64,000 bases of DNA from DATBLE01 sp036555585 (GCA_036555585.1 DATBLE010000010.1:15324-79323), one strand, 5' to 3'; counted from the first letter of the stretch, positions 31,490-41,050 are shown. The notes: generated by a model not told the origin, from the sequence alone. A program made the numbers and translations.

Positions 31490-33817
31490 GTGGCCGAGGG
31501 TGATCTGACCGCATACCGCCGCAAGCGCGACCCTGCGCGTACGCCGGAGCCGTTCGGGTCACGGAGCGGGGGCCGGAAGCCGATCTTCGTCGTCCAGCGG
31601 CACGACGCGCGGCGGCTGCACTACGACTTTCGCCTGGAGCGGGACGGCGCGCTCGCCAGCTGGGCGGTGCCGAAGGGCGTGCCGCTCGAGAGCGGGCAGC
31701 GCGCGCTCGCCGTCCACGTCGAGGATCACCCCCTCGACTACGCCACGTTCGAGGGCGAGATTCCGAAGGGGCAGTACGGCGCCGGCTCGGTCGAGATCTG
31801 GGACACCGGGACGTACGAGCTGGTCGAGGAGAAGAAGGACGGCGGGCTGACCGTCCGGCTCGAGGGGACGCGGCTCCAGGGGCTGTGGACGCTGATCCCG
31901 GCGAAGCTCGACGGAAACCCGAAGAACTGGCTGATCGTCCGGAAGCGCGAAGCCGCCGCCGGCGGCGGCAAGGCGCGCGAGTACGAGCCGATGCTGGCCA
32001 CCCCGGCTGAGGAGGTGCCGGCGGCGGGGGACTGGCTGTTCGAGGTGAAGTGGGACGGCTACCGTGCCCTGGCGTACCTCCGAGGCGGCGAGGCCCGCCT
32101 CGTCAGTCGCAACGGCAACGACCTGACCGCTCGCTTCCCGACTGTCGCGAAACAGCTAGCGCAGGCGACGAAGTCGCCTGCGGCAGTCCTCGACGGTGAG
32201 GTCTGCGCCCTCGACGAGCAGGGGCGGCCGAGCTTCTCGGCGATGCAGCAGGCGAAGCCGGGCACGCCGATCGTCTACGAGACCTTCGACCTGCTCGAGG
32301 TCGACGGCGAGCCGCTTGTCGATCTTCCGCTCCGCGAGCGGCGGGCGCGGCTCGAGCAGCTGATCGACCGTCGCTCGACGACGGTGAGGCTCTCCGACGC
32401 GTTCGAGGACGGCGATGCCCTCTACGAGGCGGCGACCGCGCAGCACCTGGAGGGGATCGTCGCCAAGCGGGCCGACTCGCCCTACCGGCAGGGCAAGCGC
32501 ACCCGCGAGTGGCTCAAGATCAAGACTCACGGCCGGCAGGAGTTCGTCATCGCCGGCTACACGAAAGGTCAGGGCAGGCGAACCGGTCGCTTCGGCTCCC
32601 TCGTCCTCGGCGTCTGGCGCGGGGACGAGCTCTCCTACGTCGGCAACGTCGGTACCGGGTTCACGGACAGGGCGATCGACGAGCTGCTGGCCGAGCTGCG
32701 GCCGCTGGCGCAGGCGGAGAGCCCCTTCCCCGTCGTGCCGAAGATGCCGAAGGTGCGGAAGGCCGACGTCGTCTGGGTGAAGCCCGAGCTCGTCTGCGAG
32801 GTCGAGTTCGTCGAGTGGACGCACGACGGCCGGCTCCGCGCGCCCTCGTTCCAGGGCCTGCGCGAGGACAAGCCGGCGCGCGAGGTGCACCGCGAGGAGG
32901 CGCTGCCCGCCGAGCTCCGCAAGGGCAAGCGCGTGCTGAAGCTCTCGAATCTCGACAAGGTGTTCTTCCCGGACGACGGGATCACGAAGGGCGACCTGCT
33001 CGCCTACTACCGCGCCGTCGCTCCCGTCCTCCTGCCGCACCTGAAGGACCGCCCGTTCACCATGAAGCGCTACCCCGACGGGATCGAGGGCGGCCACTTC
33101 TTCCAGAAGGACGCGCCCGTCCACATGCCGGACTGGATCCCGACGCGCGAGTTCGAGGTCTCCACGCGCGAGTCGCCGCGCCGCCGCCGCAAGATCCGCG
33201 CGCCGCTGGTGAACGAGGAGCTGGCTCTACTCTGGATGGTGAACATGGGGTGCATCGACCTGAACACGTGGTACTCCCGCGTCGACCGGCCCGAGCGCCC
33301 GGACTTCGTGCTGTTCGACCTCGACCCGGCCGCCGACGCGGGCTTCCCCGAGGTGGTCGAGGTCGCGCTGCTCGTGAAGGAGGTGCTCGACGCGCTCGGC
33401 CTCGCCGGGCTGCCGAAGACGAGCGGCAGCGACGGGATCCACGTGCTCGTGCCCGTCGAGCGCCGCTACACGTACGACCAGACACGCGAGTTCGCCGAGA
33501 TCGTCGCGGGGACGCTCGCCCGCACCCACCGAGGGCTGGTCACGACCGAGTGGAGCAAGGCGAGGCGGCGGGGCGTGCTGATCGACGCGAACCAGAACGG
33601 CGAGGGGAAGACGATCGCCTCGGCCTACTCGGTGCGCCCGCATCCCGGCGCCCCCGTCTCGACGCCGTTGCGCTGGGACGAGGTGCGCGACGGCCTCGAC
33701 CCCCGGGCCTTCGGGATCGAGGCCGTCCTCGCACGGATCGAGCGGCACGGCGACCTGTTCGAGGGCGTCCTCACCGAGAAGCAGTCGCTCGGCAAGGCGC
33801 TCGCCGCCGTCCGGTAG
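31490..33817 (+). CDS. ligD: ATP-dependent DNA ligase LigD (PE-LIG-POL)
   Basis: A 775-residue multifunctional ligase for non-homologous end joining. The N-terminal 3'-phosphoesterase (about 1-150) has HDARRLHYDFRLE. The ligase domain (about 165-450) has its nucleotidyl lysine at Lys187 in EVKWDGYRAL, and HLEGIVAKRADSPY and EWLKIK. The C-terminal primase-like polymerase (about 480-775) has LSNLDKVFFPDDG, DFVLFDLDPA with the catalytic aspartates, and SGSDGIHVLVP. The domain order PE-LIG-POL is one of several found in bacteria (mycobacterial LigD is POL-PE-LIG). No ku gene is in the window. A palindrome lies within it at 32160-32182. Confidence 0.95.
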   Translation: MAEGDLTAYRRKRDPARTPEPFGSRSGGRKPIFVVQRHDARRLHYDFRLERDGALASWAVPKGVPLESGQRALAVHVEDHPLDYATFEGEIPKGQYGAGSVEIWDTGTYELVEEKKDGGLTVRLEGTRLQGLWTLIPAKLDGNPKNWLIVRKREAAAGGGKAREYEPMLATPAEEVPAAGDWLFEVKWDGYRALAYLRGGEARLVSRNGNDLTARFPTVAKQLAQATKSPAAVLDGEVCALDEQGRPSFSAMQQAKPGTPIVYETFDLLEVDGEPLVDLPLRERRARLEQLIDRRSTTVRLSDAFEDGDALYEAATAQHLEGIVAKRADSPYRQGKRTREWLKIKTHGRQEFVIAGYTKGQGRRTGRFGSLVLGVWRGDELSYVGNVGTGFTDRAIDELLAELRPLAQAESPFPVVPKMPKVRKADVVWVKPELVCEVEFVEWTHDGRLRAPSFQGLREDKPAREVHREEALPAELRKGKRVLKLSNLDKVFFPDDGITKGDLLAYYRAVAPVLLPHLKDRPFTMKRYPDGIEGGHFFQKDAPVHMPDWIPTREFEVSTRESPRRRRKIRAPLVNEELALLWMVNMGCIDLNTWYSRVDRPERPDFVLFDLDPAADAGFPEVVEVALLVKEVLDALGLAGLPKTSGSDGIHVLVPVERRYTYDQTREFAEIVAGTLARTHRGLVTTEWSKARRRGVLIDANQNGEGKTIASAYSVRPHPGAPVSTPLRWDEVRDGLDPRAFGIEAVLARIERHGDLFEGVLTEKQSLGKALAAVR
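32158..32184. repeat. Palindrome inside ligD
   Basis: CGCAGGCGAC (32160-32169), loop GAA (32170-32172), exact complement (32173-32182): a 10-bp stem coding for about residues 223-232. The loop matches the fabH copy; the arms differ. Confidence 0.65.
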
Positions 33818-33835
33818 CGGTTCGTCCGGCGCCTC

Positions 33836-35218
33836 CTACGCCGCGGGCCGGATGTTCTGGTTGACGCGGAAGACGTTCTCCGGGTCGTACTGCGCCTTGA
33901 TCTTCGCGAGCCGCTCGTAGTTCGAGCCGTATGTCGCCTGGACCCGCTCCTGGCCCTCGTCCATCATGAAGTTGACGTACGCGCCGCCGGCCGAGTACGG
34001 GTGCAGCGCCTCCCAGTAGCCGACCGCCCAGTCGCGGAGCGCGGGCGCGCTCTCCGGCTCGGAGTCGACGCCGATGATCACCTGCGACCAGCGCGCGTCG
34101 CGGTAGGCCCAGGGCGTCTCGTCGTTGCCGACGTCGTGGGCGGCGCCGTCGATCGGGTAGATGTGCGAGCCCGACTTCCAGCTCGGCATCTTGTCGTTCC
34201 ACTCCTCGTTCAGGGCCATCGCCTCGTCGGGGATCTCGTTGACGAAGTCGGCGCGCCAGTACCACTGGTCGCCCGGTCCGTAGAGACCGTCGAAGGCGCT
34301 GTTCAGCCCCGGAAGCGGCACCCGCGCGGCGCCATGCATGAGCGGCTCGCCCACGGCCAGCATCGGGGCCATCAGCTGCTCGGCCTCCTCGTCGGAGCCG
34401 ACGATGCACCAGACGACCATGCAGACCTTCCGCAGGTGGATCTCCTCCGGGAACGGCGGCCCGGGCGGAACCGTGTGGAAGGCGAAGAAGCCGGTCGCGT
34501 TGCGGGCCAGCGTGGGCAGGAACTCGCGGTAGGCGGCGAGGACCTCCTCCGTCTGCTCGAGCGGCCACAGGGTCGGGCCGCCGACGACGTCGGAGACCGG
34601 GTGGGCCCTGAAGGTGAACTCGGTGACGACGCCGAAGTTGCCGCCGCCGCCGCGGAGCGCCCAGAACAGGTCGGCGTTCTCGTCGTCGCTGGCCGTGACC
34701 TGCTGACCGTCCGCCAGCACGACCCGGGCGGCGAGCAGGTTGTCGACCGTGAGTCCGCACCCGCGGGTCAGATGCCCGATCCCGCCGCCGAGCGTCAGAC
34801 CGCCGACGCCGGTCGTCGAGATCACGCCGCAGGGCACGGCGAGGCCGTGCTCGTGGGTGGCCGCGTCGACGTCTCCCCAGGTGCAGCCGCCGCCGACCCG
34901 GACCGTCCGGGCCCCGGGATCGACCGTCACCGTGCGGAGCAGGGACAGGTCGGCGACGACGCCGTCGTTGACGCTGCCGAGGCCCCCGCCGTTGTGTCCG
35001 CCGCCGCGAATCGCGATCGGCACGTCGTGCTCCCTGGCGAAGGCGATCGCCCGGGCGACGTCGTCGCCGGAGGCGCAGCGGGCGATGACGAGCGGACGCT
35101 TGTCGATCATGGCGTTGAACAACGCGCGCGCCTCGTCGTAGCCCGAGTCTTCCCGGCCGATCACCTCGCCGCCGAACCCGGCGGCGAACTCCTGGCGGGC
35201 GGTTTCCGTGGTGCTCAT
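33836..35218 (-). CDS. FAD-linked oxidoreductase, berberine-bridge-enzyme type
   Basis: A 460-residue flavoenzyme of the FAD_binding_4/BBE family. IRGGGHNGGGLG contains the histidine that usually carries FAD covalently; GVISTTGVGGLTLGGGIGHLTRGCGLTVDN is the FAD pocket, split here over residues 135-165. The C-terminal BBE motif YVNFMMDEG and YDPENVFRVNQNIRP is clear. The second cysteinyl link of bicovalent members is not at its usual place, so single attachment is likely. AAAGGAGG lies 7 nt before ATG 35218, a perfect ribosome-binding site. Substrate unknown (alcohols, sugars or secondary metabolites in relatives). Convergent with ligD. Confidence 0.9.
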   Translation of the reverse strand: MSTTETARQEFAAGFGGEVIGREDSGYDEARALFNAMIDKRPLVIARCASGDDVARAIAFAREHDVPIAIRGGGHNGGGLGSVNDGVVADLSLLRTVTVDPGARTVRVGGGCTWGDVDAATHEHGLAVPCGVISTTGVGGLTLGGGIGHLTRGCGLTVDNLLAARVVLADGQQVTASDDENADLFWALRGGGGNFGVVTEFTFRAHPVSDVVGGPTLWPLEQTEEVLAAYREFLPTLARNATGFFAFHTVPPGPPFPEEIHLRKVCMVVWCIVGSDEEAEQLMAPMLAVGEPLMHGAARVPLPGLNSAFDGLYGPGDQWYWRADFVNEIPDEAMALNEEWNDKMPSWKSGSHIYPIDGAAHDVGNDETPWAYRDARWSQVIIGVDSEPESAPALRDWAVGYWEALHPYSAGGAYVNFMMDEGQERVQATYGSNYERLAKIKAQYDPENVFRVNQNIRPAA

Positions 35219-35307
35219 CTCCCAACCTCCTTTCGGAACCCCGCCGCTGGAGTCTACGATCTCGCCGATTTCGTTACGAACCGCTCGACAGAGCCTCGGA
35301 GCCGCTC

Positions 35308-35313
35308 TAGCAT
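35308..35313 (+). promoter_or_regulatory. -10 box TAGCAT of a leaderless promoter
   Basis: TAGCAT ends 7 nt before the GTG at 35321 of the Nif3-like gene, which supports that start. Confidence 0.45.
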
Positions 35314-35320
35314 CGACCCG

Positions 35321-36187
35321 GTGAAGCTCGCGGAGCTCGTCGCCGAGCTCGACGCCTACTTCAGGGTCCCGGACGTCCGCGGCGACGACTGGTCGACCAT
35401 CTTCGAGCAGGTCTACCCCGAGCCCTACTGGCGCGACTACGTCGCGGCGGGCTGGGAGGGCCGCTGGAACGGCCTCTCGCTCCGCGGCGCCGAGGAGGTC
35501 GAGCGCGTGGTCACCTGCGTCTTTCCGAGCGACAGGATCGTCCAGGGCCTCGCGCCGGGCACGTTCCTCTTCTCGGAGCACCCGTTGGACTTCGCGGACG
35601 AGCCCGGGTTCCTGCCGCTCTCGCCCGGGTCGTTCGAGTCCATGCGCGAGCACGGGATCAGCTTCTACAACGTGCACGCCCCGCTGGACATGCACCCCGA
35701 GGTCTCGCCCTCGCGGCTGTGCGCGACCGGGGCAGGGCTCGAGAGCCTGGTCGAGTACTTCCCGATCTGCGAGGGGATCCCCGGCGGCGCGGCGATCCTC
35801 GGCGAGAGCCGGCTGACCGTGGACGGGCTCGCCGACGCGCTGCGGTCGTACCTCGGGCCCGAGATCCTCGTGCACGTGCTCACGCGCTCCCGGAGCGATG
35901 CCGGACGGGTCGCAGTGGTCGCGGGCGGGGGAGCGTCGGCCGAGATCCTCGACGCCTCGCTCGAGCGGGGCTGCGACACGTACGTCACCGGGAACGCCGC
36001 GACGAACTGCCGCCTCGACTTCGTCCAGGAGGAGGTGGGAGCCTTCCGCAGGCGTGCCGACGAAGCCGGCGTCAGCCTGATCGACGCGATGCACTACGGG
36101 ATGGAGAAGCCGCCGCAGCTCGAGATGGCACGGTGGTTCGCCCGGTTGGGGCTCGCGGCCGAATTCGTGGCCGACGGGCCGAAGTGA
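35321..36187 (+). CDS. Nif3-like dinuclear metal centre protein
   Basis: A 288-residue protein of the NIF3/YbgI type. Supporting motifs are SFYNVHAPLDMHPE (the usual HTxLD region), a middle domain RSDAGRVAVVAGGGASAEILDASLERGCDTYVTGN (the GGGAS...D..ITGE-like region, residues about 185-222) and a C-terminal MHYGMEKP in place of GHY.tE. Family members bind two metals; their reaction is mostly unknown, and GTP cyclohydrolase activity is not supported. Homology is fairly divergent, particularly VTGNAATNC where relatives have ITGE. Confidence 0.65.
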   Translation: MKLAELVAELDAYFRVPDVRGDDWSTIFEQVYPEPYWRDYVAAGWEGRWNGLSLRGAEEVERVVTCVFPSDRIVQGLAPGTFLFSEHPLDFADEPGFLPLSPGSFESMREHGISFYNVHAPLDMHPEVSPSRLCATGAGLESLVEYFPICEGIPGGAAILGESRLTVDGLADALRSYLGPEILVHVLTRSRSDAGRVAVVAGGGASAEILDASLERGCDTYVTGNAATNCRLDFVQEEVGAFRRRADEAGVSLIDAMHYGMEKPPQLEMARWFARLGLAAEFVADGPK

Positions 36188-36198
36188 GCGCGGCCCGA

Positions 36199-37605
36199 CT
36201 AGACGGCGACCGACAGCCGGGCGTCGTGCTCGCGCCGGAGCACCCGCTCGAGCGCGGTGACACAGCGGTGGTCGAACGCCTCGCCGGTCTGCTCGCGCAG
36301 GAGGGCGATCGCCTGGTCGTGCGACCACGGGTCGCGGTAGACGCGCGGGGAGATGAGCGCGTCGTAGACGTCGCACACGGTCAGGATCCTGGTGTCGAGC
36401 TGGAGCTCGCCCGCGCGCAGCCCGCGCGGATACCCGTCGCCGGCGAGGCGCTCGTGGTGGTCGAGCACGAGCCGGCCGACGGAGTCGGCGAAGCCGCCGA
36501 GCTCGCCCAGGAGCTTCCGGCCCCACTCGGGATGCCGTTTGATCACCGCGAACTCGTCGTCGGTCAGCGGCCCGGGCTTCTTCAGGATCGCGTCCGGCAC
36601 CGTCAGCTTCCCGATGTCGTGGAGCAGCCCGCCGATCGCGAGGTCGCGGAGGCGGTGCGCCGGGAGGCCGAGCGCCTCGCCCACCTGGACGGCGCGCAGC
36701 GCCACGCGACGGGTGTGCTCCTCGGTGGACTCGTCCTTCTCGGCGAGCCGCATCGTCAGCGCGCGGACGCGAGAGCCGAGGTACGCCTCCTCCTGCGCGA
36801 TCAGCTCAGCGGCGCTGAGGTCGCCCGAGAGCGGCCGCGACTCCGCTGCGCGGCGCAGGTCCATCGCCACGGGGATCGCAACCAGGACGATGCCGGTCAG
36901 CTCGAAGAGGTGGCCGAGCCACCAGCCCAGGTCCTGGTAGGTGAGCAGGAGCGCGGGCGGAACGGCGGCCATCAGCCACGTCACGCCGATCGCGACGGCG
37001 AGGTCGGCGCGGCGCCGGGTGAGCAGGAACGTCCGCAGCGCCCGGAACATCAGCAGGGCGTAGAACGCGACGGCCACGCCGAGCGCGGCCATGGCCAGCG
37101 GGTCGCCCGGCTCGGGGACGCCGTCGGCGAGGCTCGGGTCGAGCATGCCGGCGGTGCCGAGCGCGAGGATCCCGGCGACGAGCACGGCCTCGAGCAGGAG
37201 CAGGCGGCGGATGTTGCGAGGCCGCCGGAGCGAAGGCAGCGCGGAGAGCGCGAGCACGGCCCCGCCGATCGGCAGCGTCGCCGCGCCGGTGAAGCCGACG
37301 AGGCCGTTGTACGGGAGGATGATCCCCGGCGTGGCGAGGCCGTGGATCGCCAGCAGCGACGCCATCACGGTGAAGGCGGTGCCGAGCAGGACCGTGCGGC
37401 CGTCGCTACGGCGAGCGCCGGCGATCGTCAGCGCGACCGCGACCGCCGTCGCGGCGAGCGCGCTGAAGCCGACGGCGGTGAAGTGGATCCAGCCGCCGAT
37501 CGAGACCTGGTCGTGCGCCATGAAGCCGAGGAGGGCGCCGGGAACCAGGATCCCCGCACCGGCACAGGCGAGCGCCGGCACTGCCGTATGTCCGGGGAGC
37601 CGCAC
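36199..37605 (-). CDS. Membrane HD-GYP phosphodiesterase
   Basis: A 468-residue protein. About eight hydrophobic segments fill residues 8-255. A linker with AELIAQEEAYLGSRVRALTMRLAEKDESTEEH leads into the HD-GYP domain: HTRRVALRAVQ, LLHDIGKLTVPDAIL, HPEWGRKLL, and DHHERLAGDGYPRGL with the HHExxxGxGYP signature. It would hydrolyse cyclic di-GMP in response to an unknown membrane signal. GTG start. Convergent with the Nif3-like gene. Confidence 0.92.
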   Translation of the reverse strand: MRLPGHTAVPALACAGAGILVPGALLGFMAHDQVSIGGWIHFTAVGFSALAATAVAVALTIAGARRSDGRTVLLGTAFTVMASLLAIHGLATPGIILPYNGLVGFTGAATLPIGGAVLALSALPSLRRPRNIRRLLLLEAVLVAGILALGTAGMLDPSLADGVPEPGDPLAMAALGVAVAFYALLMFRALRTFLLTRRRADLAVAIGVTWLMAAVPPALLLTYQDLGWWLGHLFELTGIVLVAIPVAMDLRRAAESRPLSGDLSAAELIAQEEAYLGSRVRALTMRLAEKDESTEEHTRRVALRAVQVGEALGLPAHRLRDLAIGGLLHDIGKLTVPDAILKKPGPLTDDEFAVIKRHPEWGRKLLGELGGFADSVGRLVLDHHERLAGDGYPRGLRAGELQLDTRILTVCDVYDALISPRVYRDPWSHDQAIALLREQTGEAFDHRCVTALERVLRREHDARLSVAV

Positions 37606-37656
37606 GCCCGAGGTATCGGCTCGTGGCGTCCGGCTCTTGACCCTCGGAGCGCGTCG

Positions 37657-38841
37657 CTACGAGAAGGTCTCGAGGGCGCCCTCGTACGAGCGCGCTCCGC
37701 GGACGCACGCTGCGCGCGTGGCGGCGTACCGAAGCCGGGGACAGCCCTTCGCCCGGAAGGAGCCGTTCGTGATCACGTTCAGCGTCTTCCCCAGCCACCT
37801 GTAGCAGAAGCTCTGCGCCGACGGCATGCTCGCGCACGCACGGATCAGCCGGAGCTTCGTCGGGAACGGAGCGAGCGCGTAGGTCTGGACGCGGAGTCCG
37901 CGCAGGCAGTCCGCGGCTTCAGATCCGTTCAGGGCGGCGCAGGTGCGGAGCTGCTCGAGCGGGTCGTCCGACCGGATCAGAGACGCCCCCGTCAGGCAGC
38001 CGGAGAACTGGAGCGAGTCCAGCCCCTTGCAGGTCGACAGCAGGTCGGCGGCGGACGAGAGCGGCTCGGGCGGCGGCCGCTCGAGCAGCGCCCGGTACCA
38101 GCAGACGCGCACGTAGCGGGCAGGCTGGGCCGCGCAGAGCTTCCGCGGCGAGGTGACGGTGCCGGCGGGCTTCCGTGTCCCGTCGAGGCCCGCGACCGCG
38201 ATCCAGTAGTCGTGGAAGACACCCTGCGCGCAGTCGAGCGAGTCGTCGGGGCCGAGCTTCCCGCAGGAGGCGAGGGCCGGGTCGACGAAGTCGTTGAACT
38301 GGCGGGCGTACGCGTGCCCGAGCCCGTGGATGCAGCTGTACCGCTGGTAGCGGGTCGGTGCTCGGTGGCAGTCGGCGGCCGCGCCCTGCGGGCCGAGCTT
38401 CTGGATCTGGGGGCCGAGCGCGATCAGCAGCCCGTGGGCGAACCCGGCAGAGCAGCCCGGGTCGTTCGTCTTCGGCAGGTAGCCGAGGAGGTCGGTCAGC
38501 GTGACGTGCGCGTGCTTGCCGTAGCGGCGGCCGACCGAGTGCATCAGCACGTGGCAGTTGGCCTGGAGCCAGCCGCCGACCGAGTGGACGTAGGCGTCGA
38601 TGCGCGGCAGCTCGTTCGCCGGATCGTTCGTGTGCGCGACCAGGAGGTATGCCTGGTCGGCGAGGCAGGAGCGGTAGAACGGCAGCGTCGCAGCGAACCG
38701 CTGACAGCTCGAGAACGTCCGCGACTCGAGCGGGTACTTGCCGTTTCCGAATGCGGTGCCGATGGGACCGCCGTTGGCTGCTGCAGCGGTGGGGAGGACG
38801 AGGCATGCCGTCGCGAGGGCGAGGAGGTATCGGGCCTGCAT
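37657..38841 (-). CDS. Secreted Cys/His-repeat protein of unknown function
   Basis: 394 residues with a signal peptide at MQARYLLALATACLVLPTAAAA (ATG 38841). The mature part repeats a motif C-x2-G-x2-H: CSAGFAH, CIHGLGH, CAQGVFH, with NCHVLMH a shortened relative, spaced 35-60 residues apart in predicted helices. Degenerate units CWYRALL, CLTGASL, CLRGLRV and CYRWLGK follow. There is no CxxCH haem motif. Helical repeats with a Cys and His at each turn could bind metal or form disulfides. I know of similar uncharacterised proteins with CxHGxGH motifs but no assigned function. An in-frame upstream region to 38991 is probably not translated. Confidence 0.7.
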   Translation of the reverse strand: MQARYLLALATACLVLPTAAAANGGPIGTAFGNGKYPLESRTFSSCQRFAATLPFYRSCLADQAYLLVAHTNDPANELPRIDAYVHSVGGWLQANCHVLMHSVGRRYGKHAHVTLTDLLGYLPKTNDPGCSAGFAHGLLIALGPQIQKLGPQGAAADCHRAPTRYQRYSCIHGLGHAYARQFNDFVDPALASCGKLGPDDSLDCAQGVFHDYWIAVAGLDGTRKPAGTVTSPRKLCAAQPARYVRVCWYRALLERPPPEPLSSAADLLSTCKGLDSLQFSGCLTGASLIRSDDPLEQLRTCAALNGSEAADCLRGLRVQTYALAPFPTKLRLIRACASMPSAQSFCYRWLGKTLNVITNGSFRAKGCPRLRYAATRAACVRGARSYEGALETFS

Positions 38842-38920
38842 GGCTATTGAGACTAGCCCCGGAACGTAGAGTTGGTTCTCGGCGGAAGATGCGAGCGGCG
38901 CGGAGGAGTACTTTGGAGGC

Positions 38921-40303
38921 GTGAGCAGGCTCCACGCGACCCACGCCGTCGTCGCGGCACTGATCAGCGCGGGGTTGGTCGCCGTCATCACGGGCGTGAT
39001 CGCCCTCTTCGACGGGTACGTGCCCGTGCTCAGTCTCGGCGTGCTCTACATCTTCGCGGTCCTGCCGGTCGCGGTCGTCTGGGGGCTTCGCTTCGCGCTG
39101 CCGGTGTCGGTCGCGAGCATGCTCGCGTTCAATTGGTTCTTCCTGCCACCGCGGCACACGTTCACGCTCTCCGAGGGGCAGAACTGGTTCGCGCTGGCCG
39201 TCTACCTCGCGACGGCCGTCGTCGTCAGTGAGCTCGCCGCCCGGGCCCGGCGCCGCGCGGCGGCGGCGGAGCAGCGTGAGCGCGAGTCGGCGTTGCTGGC
39301 TACGCTCGCGACCGACCTGCTGGCCGGCCGCGAGCTGGCGGAGGAGCTCGAGGACATCGAGGATCGGGCCGCCGAGGTGCTCGGCGTCTCTGCTGCCGAG
39401 ATCGAGCTCGGGTCTCGCCGCCGGGTCGACGCGGGCCGCGCCTTCTACCCGTTGGAAGCCGCCGACCGCCAGGTCGGGACGATCTTCACGCCGGCCGAGG
39501 CCGACCCCGCGCCGGACGTGCGCAAGCGGTTCCTGCCGCCGCTGGCGGCGCTGCTCGCGGTCGCGTCGGAACGCGACCAGCTCGCCCGCGAGGCTCTGGA
39601 AGCCGAGGCGCTGCGCAGGAGCGACCTCGTGAAGACGGCCCTGCTGCGCGCCGTCTCGCACGACCTTCGCTCGCCGTTGACGGGGATCGCGACCGCGGTC
39701 GGGGCGCTGAGGAACCCGACTCTGCGGCTCAGCTCGACGGACCGCGACGAGCTGCTCGAGACGATCGAGGCCGAGTCGGATCGTCTCGCGCGCCTGGTCG
39801 GCGATCTCCTCGACCTCTCGAAGCTGGAGGCGGGGGCGGCCGTGCCCGAGGTCGAGGCGTGGGATCTCTCGGACCTCGTTCACGAAGCGGTCGATTCGCT
39901 CGGCAGCACGGATCTGGTCGAGGTCGTCGGTGAGACCCCGGTCGTCGAAGTCGACGGCGGGCAGATCCAGCGTGCGATCGCCAACCTCGTCGACAACTCG
40001 CTGAAGTTCTCGCCGTCCGGAAGCCGTGTCCATGTCCGCATCACGGCGACGAGAAAGGAGGCGATCGTGCGGGTCGTCGACCAGGGTCCCGGCCTGCCTG
40101 CGGACGATCTCGAGCGGGTCTTCGAACCCTTCTTCCGCCGCGACGGCGAAGCTCGGGCCGGCGCCGGGCTGGGGCTGGCGATCGCGCGCGGGTTCGTGGA
40201 CGCGAATGGCGGCCGCATCTGGGCGGAGTCCCGCCCGGGCCAGGGCGCGACGTTCGCGATCGCCCTCCCAGTCGCGGAGGTACCCGCCGGGTTGGCGCGA
40301 TGA
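38921..40303 (+). CDS. KdpD C-terminal half: DUF4118 sensor histidine kinase
   Basis: A 460-residue histidine kinase equal to the C-terminal half of KdpD. Four membrane segments (12-105) with FNWFFLPPRHTFTLSEGQNWFALAVYL are the DUF4118/KdpD membrane domain. A GAF-like region follows, then HisKA with AVSHDLRSPLTGI (phospho-accepting histidine) and HATPase with NLVDNSLKFSPSG, VVDQGPGLP and GAGLGLAIARGFV. The N-terminal KdpD domain and Usp domain are missing here and are encoded at 45642-46733. GTG start with TTTGGAGG ahead. kdpE overlaps its stop. Confidence 0.9.
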   Translation: MSRLHATHAVVAALISAGLVAVITGVIALFDGYVPVLSLGVLYIFAVLPVAVVWGLRFALPVSVASMLAFNWFFLPPRHTFTLSEGQNWFALAVYLATAVVVSELAARARRRAAAAEQRERESALLATLATDLLAGRELAEELEDIEDRAAEVLGVSAAEIELGSRRRVDAGRAFYPLEAADRQVGTIFTPAEADPAPDVRKRFLPPLAALLAVASERDQLAREALEAEALRRSDLVKTALLRAVSHDLRSPLTGIATAVGALRNPTLRLSSTDRDELLETIEAESDRLARLVGDLLDLSKLEAGAAVPEVEAWDLSDLVHEAVDSLGSTDLVEVVGETPVVEVDGGQIQRAIANLVDNSLKFSPSGSRVHVRITATRKEAIVRVVDQGPGLPADDLERVFEPFFRRDGEARAGAGLGLAIARGFVDANGGRIWAESRPGQGATFAIALPVAEVPAGLAR

Positions 40304-40983
40304 GCGGCCAGCGCATCCTGGTCGTCGACGACGAACCGCAGATCCTCCGTGCGCTCCGCACGACGCTGCGGGGCGCCGGCTACGAGGTCGACACGGCGGC
40401 GACCGTCGAAGCCGCACTGGCCGCAGCCGCCACCCGTCCGCCCGAGGCAGTGATCCTCGACCTCGTCCTGCCCGACGGAAGCGGCACCGACGTCTGCCGG
40501 CAGTTCCGGACCTGGTCGGAGGCGCCCGTGATCGTCCTCTCCGCGGTCGGCGAGGAACGCGAGAAGGTAGCTGCACTGGACGCCGGCGCGGACGACTACG
40601 TCACCAAGCCCTTCAGCGTCGACGAGCTGCTGGCGCGGTTGCGTGCGGTGCTGCGCCGCTCGGCGCCGGCGTCCGAGCCGGTGATCCGCATCGGCGAGCT
40701 GAGCATCGACGTTCCCAACCGGACGGTGTTGAGGGACGGCAGCCGCGTGAAGCTCAGTCCGCACGAGTTCGACCTGCTCCGGGTGCTCGCTCAGAACCGC
40801 GGAAAGCTGCTCACGCACCGGATGCTGCTGCGCGAGGTGTGGGGCCCGGCGTACCAGGTCGAGGCGCACTACATCCACGTGTACGTCTCCAACCTGCGTC
40901 GAAAGATCGAGCCCGATCCATCCAGGCCGCGCTACCTGCTCACCGAGCCGGGCGCCGGGTACAGGCTGGTGGCGCCCGTTTAG
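40300..40983 (+). CDS. kdpE: Response regulator KdpE
   Basis: A 227-residue OmpR-type regulator. The receiver has DDEPQIL, the phospho-accepting Asp in EAVILDLVLPDGSG, and DYVTKPFSVDELLARLRA. The winged-helix domain ends HYIHVYVSNLRRKIEPDPSRPRYLLTEPGAGYRL across residues 188-223, the KdpE form. The ATG overlaps the kinase stop (ATGA). It should activate the kdp structural operon that begins 67 bp downstream. Confidence 0.93.
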   Translation: MSGQRILVVDDEPQILRALRTTLRGAGYEVDTAATVEAALAAAATRPPEAVILDLVLPDGSGTDVCRQFRTWSEAPVIVLSAVGEEREKVAALDAGADDYVTKPFSVDELLARLRAVLRRSAPASEPVIRIGELSIDVPNRTVLRDGSRVKLSPHEFDLLRVLAQNRGKLLTHRMLLREVWGPAYQVEAHYIHVYVSNLRRKIEPDPSRPRYLLTEPGAGYRLVAPV

Positions 40984-41037
40984 AAAACATTGAGGTCGGT
41001 CGTGAGGGCTTTGAGCCAACGTTGATCGGGACGGGCC

Positions 41038-41043
41038 TACGTT
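41038..41043 (+). promoter_or_regulatory. -10 box TACGTT before the kdp micro-ORFs
   Basis: TACGTT ends 7 nt before ATG 41051. An imperfect inverted repeat, CCAACGT (41017-41023) and ACGTTTGG (41039-41046), overlaps it and may be a regulator site. Confidence 0.4.
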
Positions 41044-41050
41044 TGGGTCC

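Noticed and set aside
35219..36526. N-terminal extension of the flavin oxidase frame
   Set aside because: A perfect AAAGGAGG before ATG 35218 and the family N-terminus show the true start; the extension is antisense to the Nif3-like gene.
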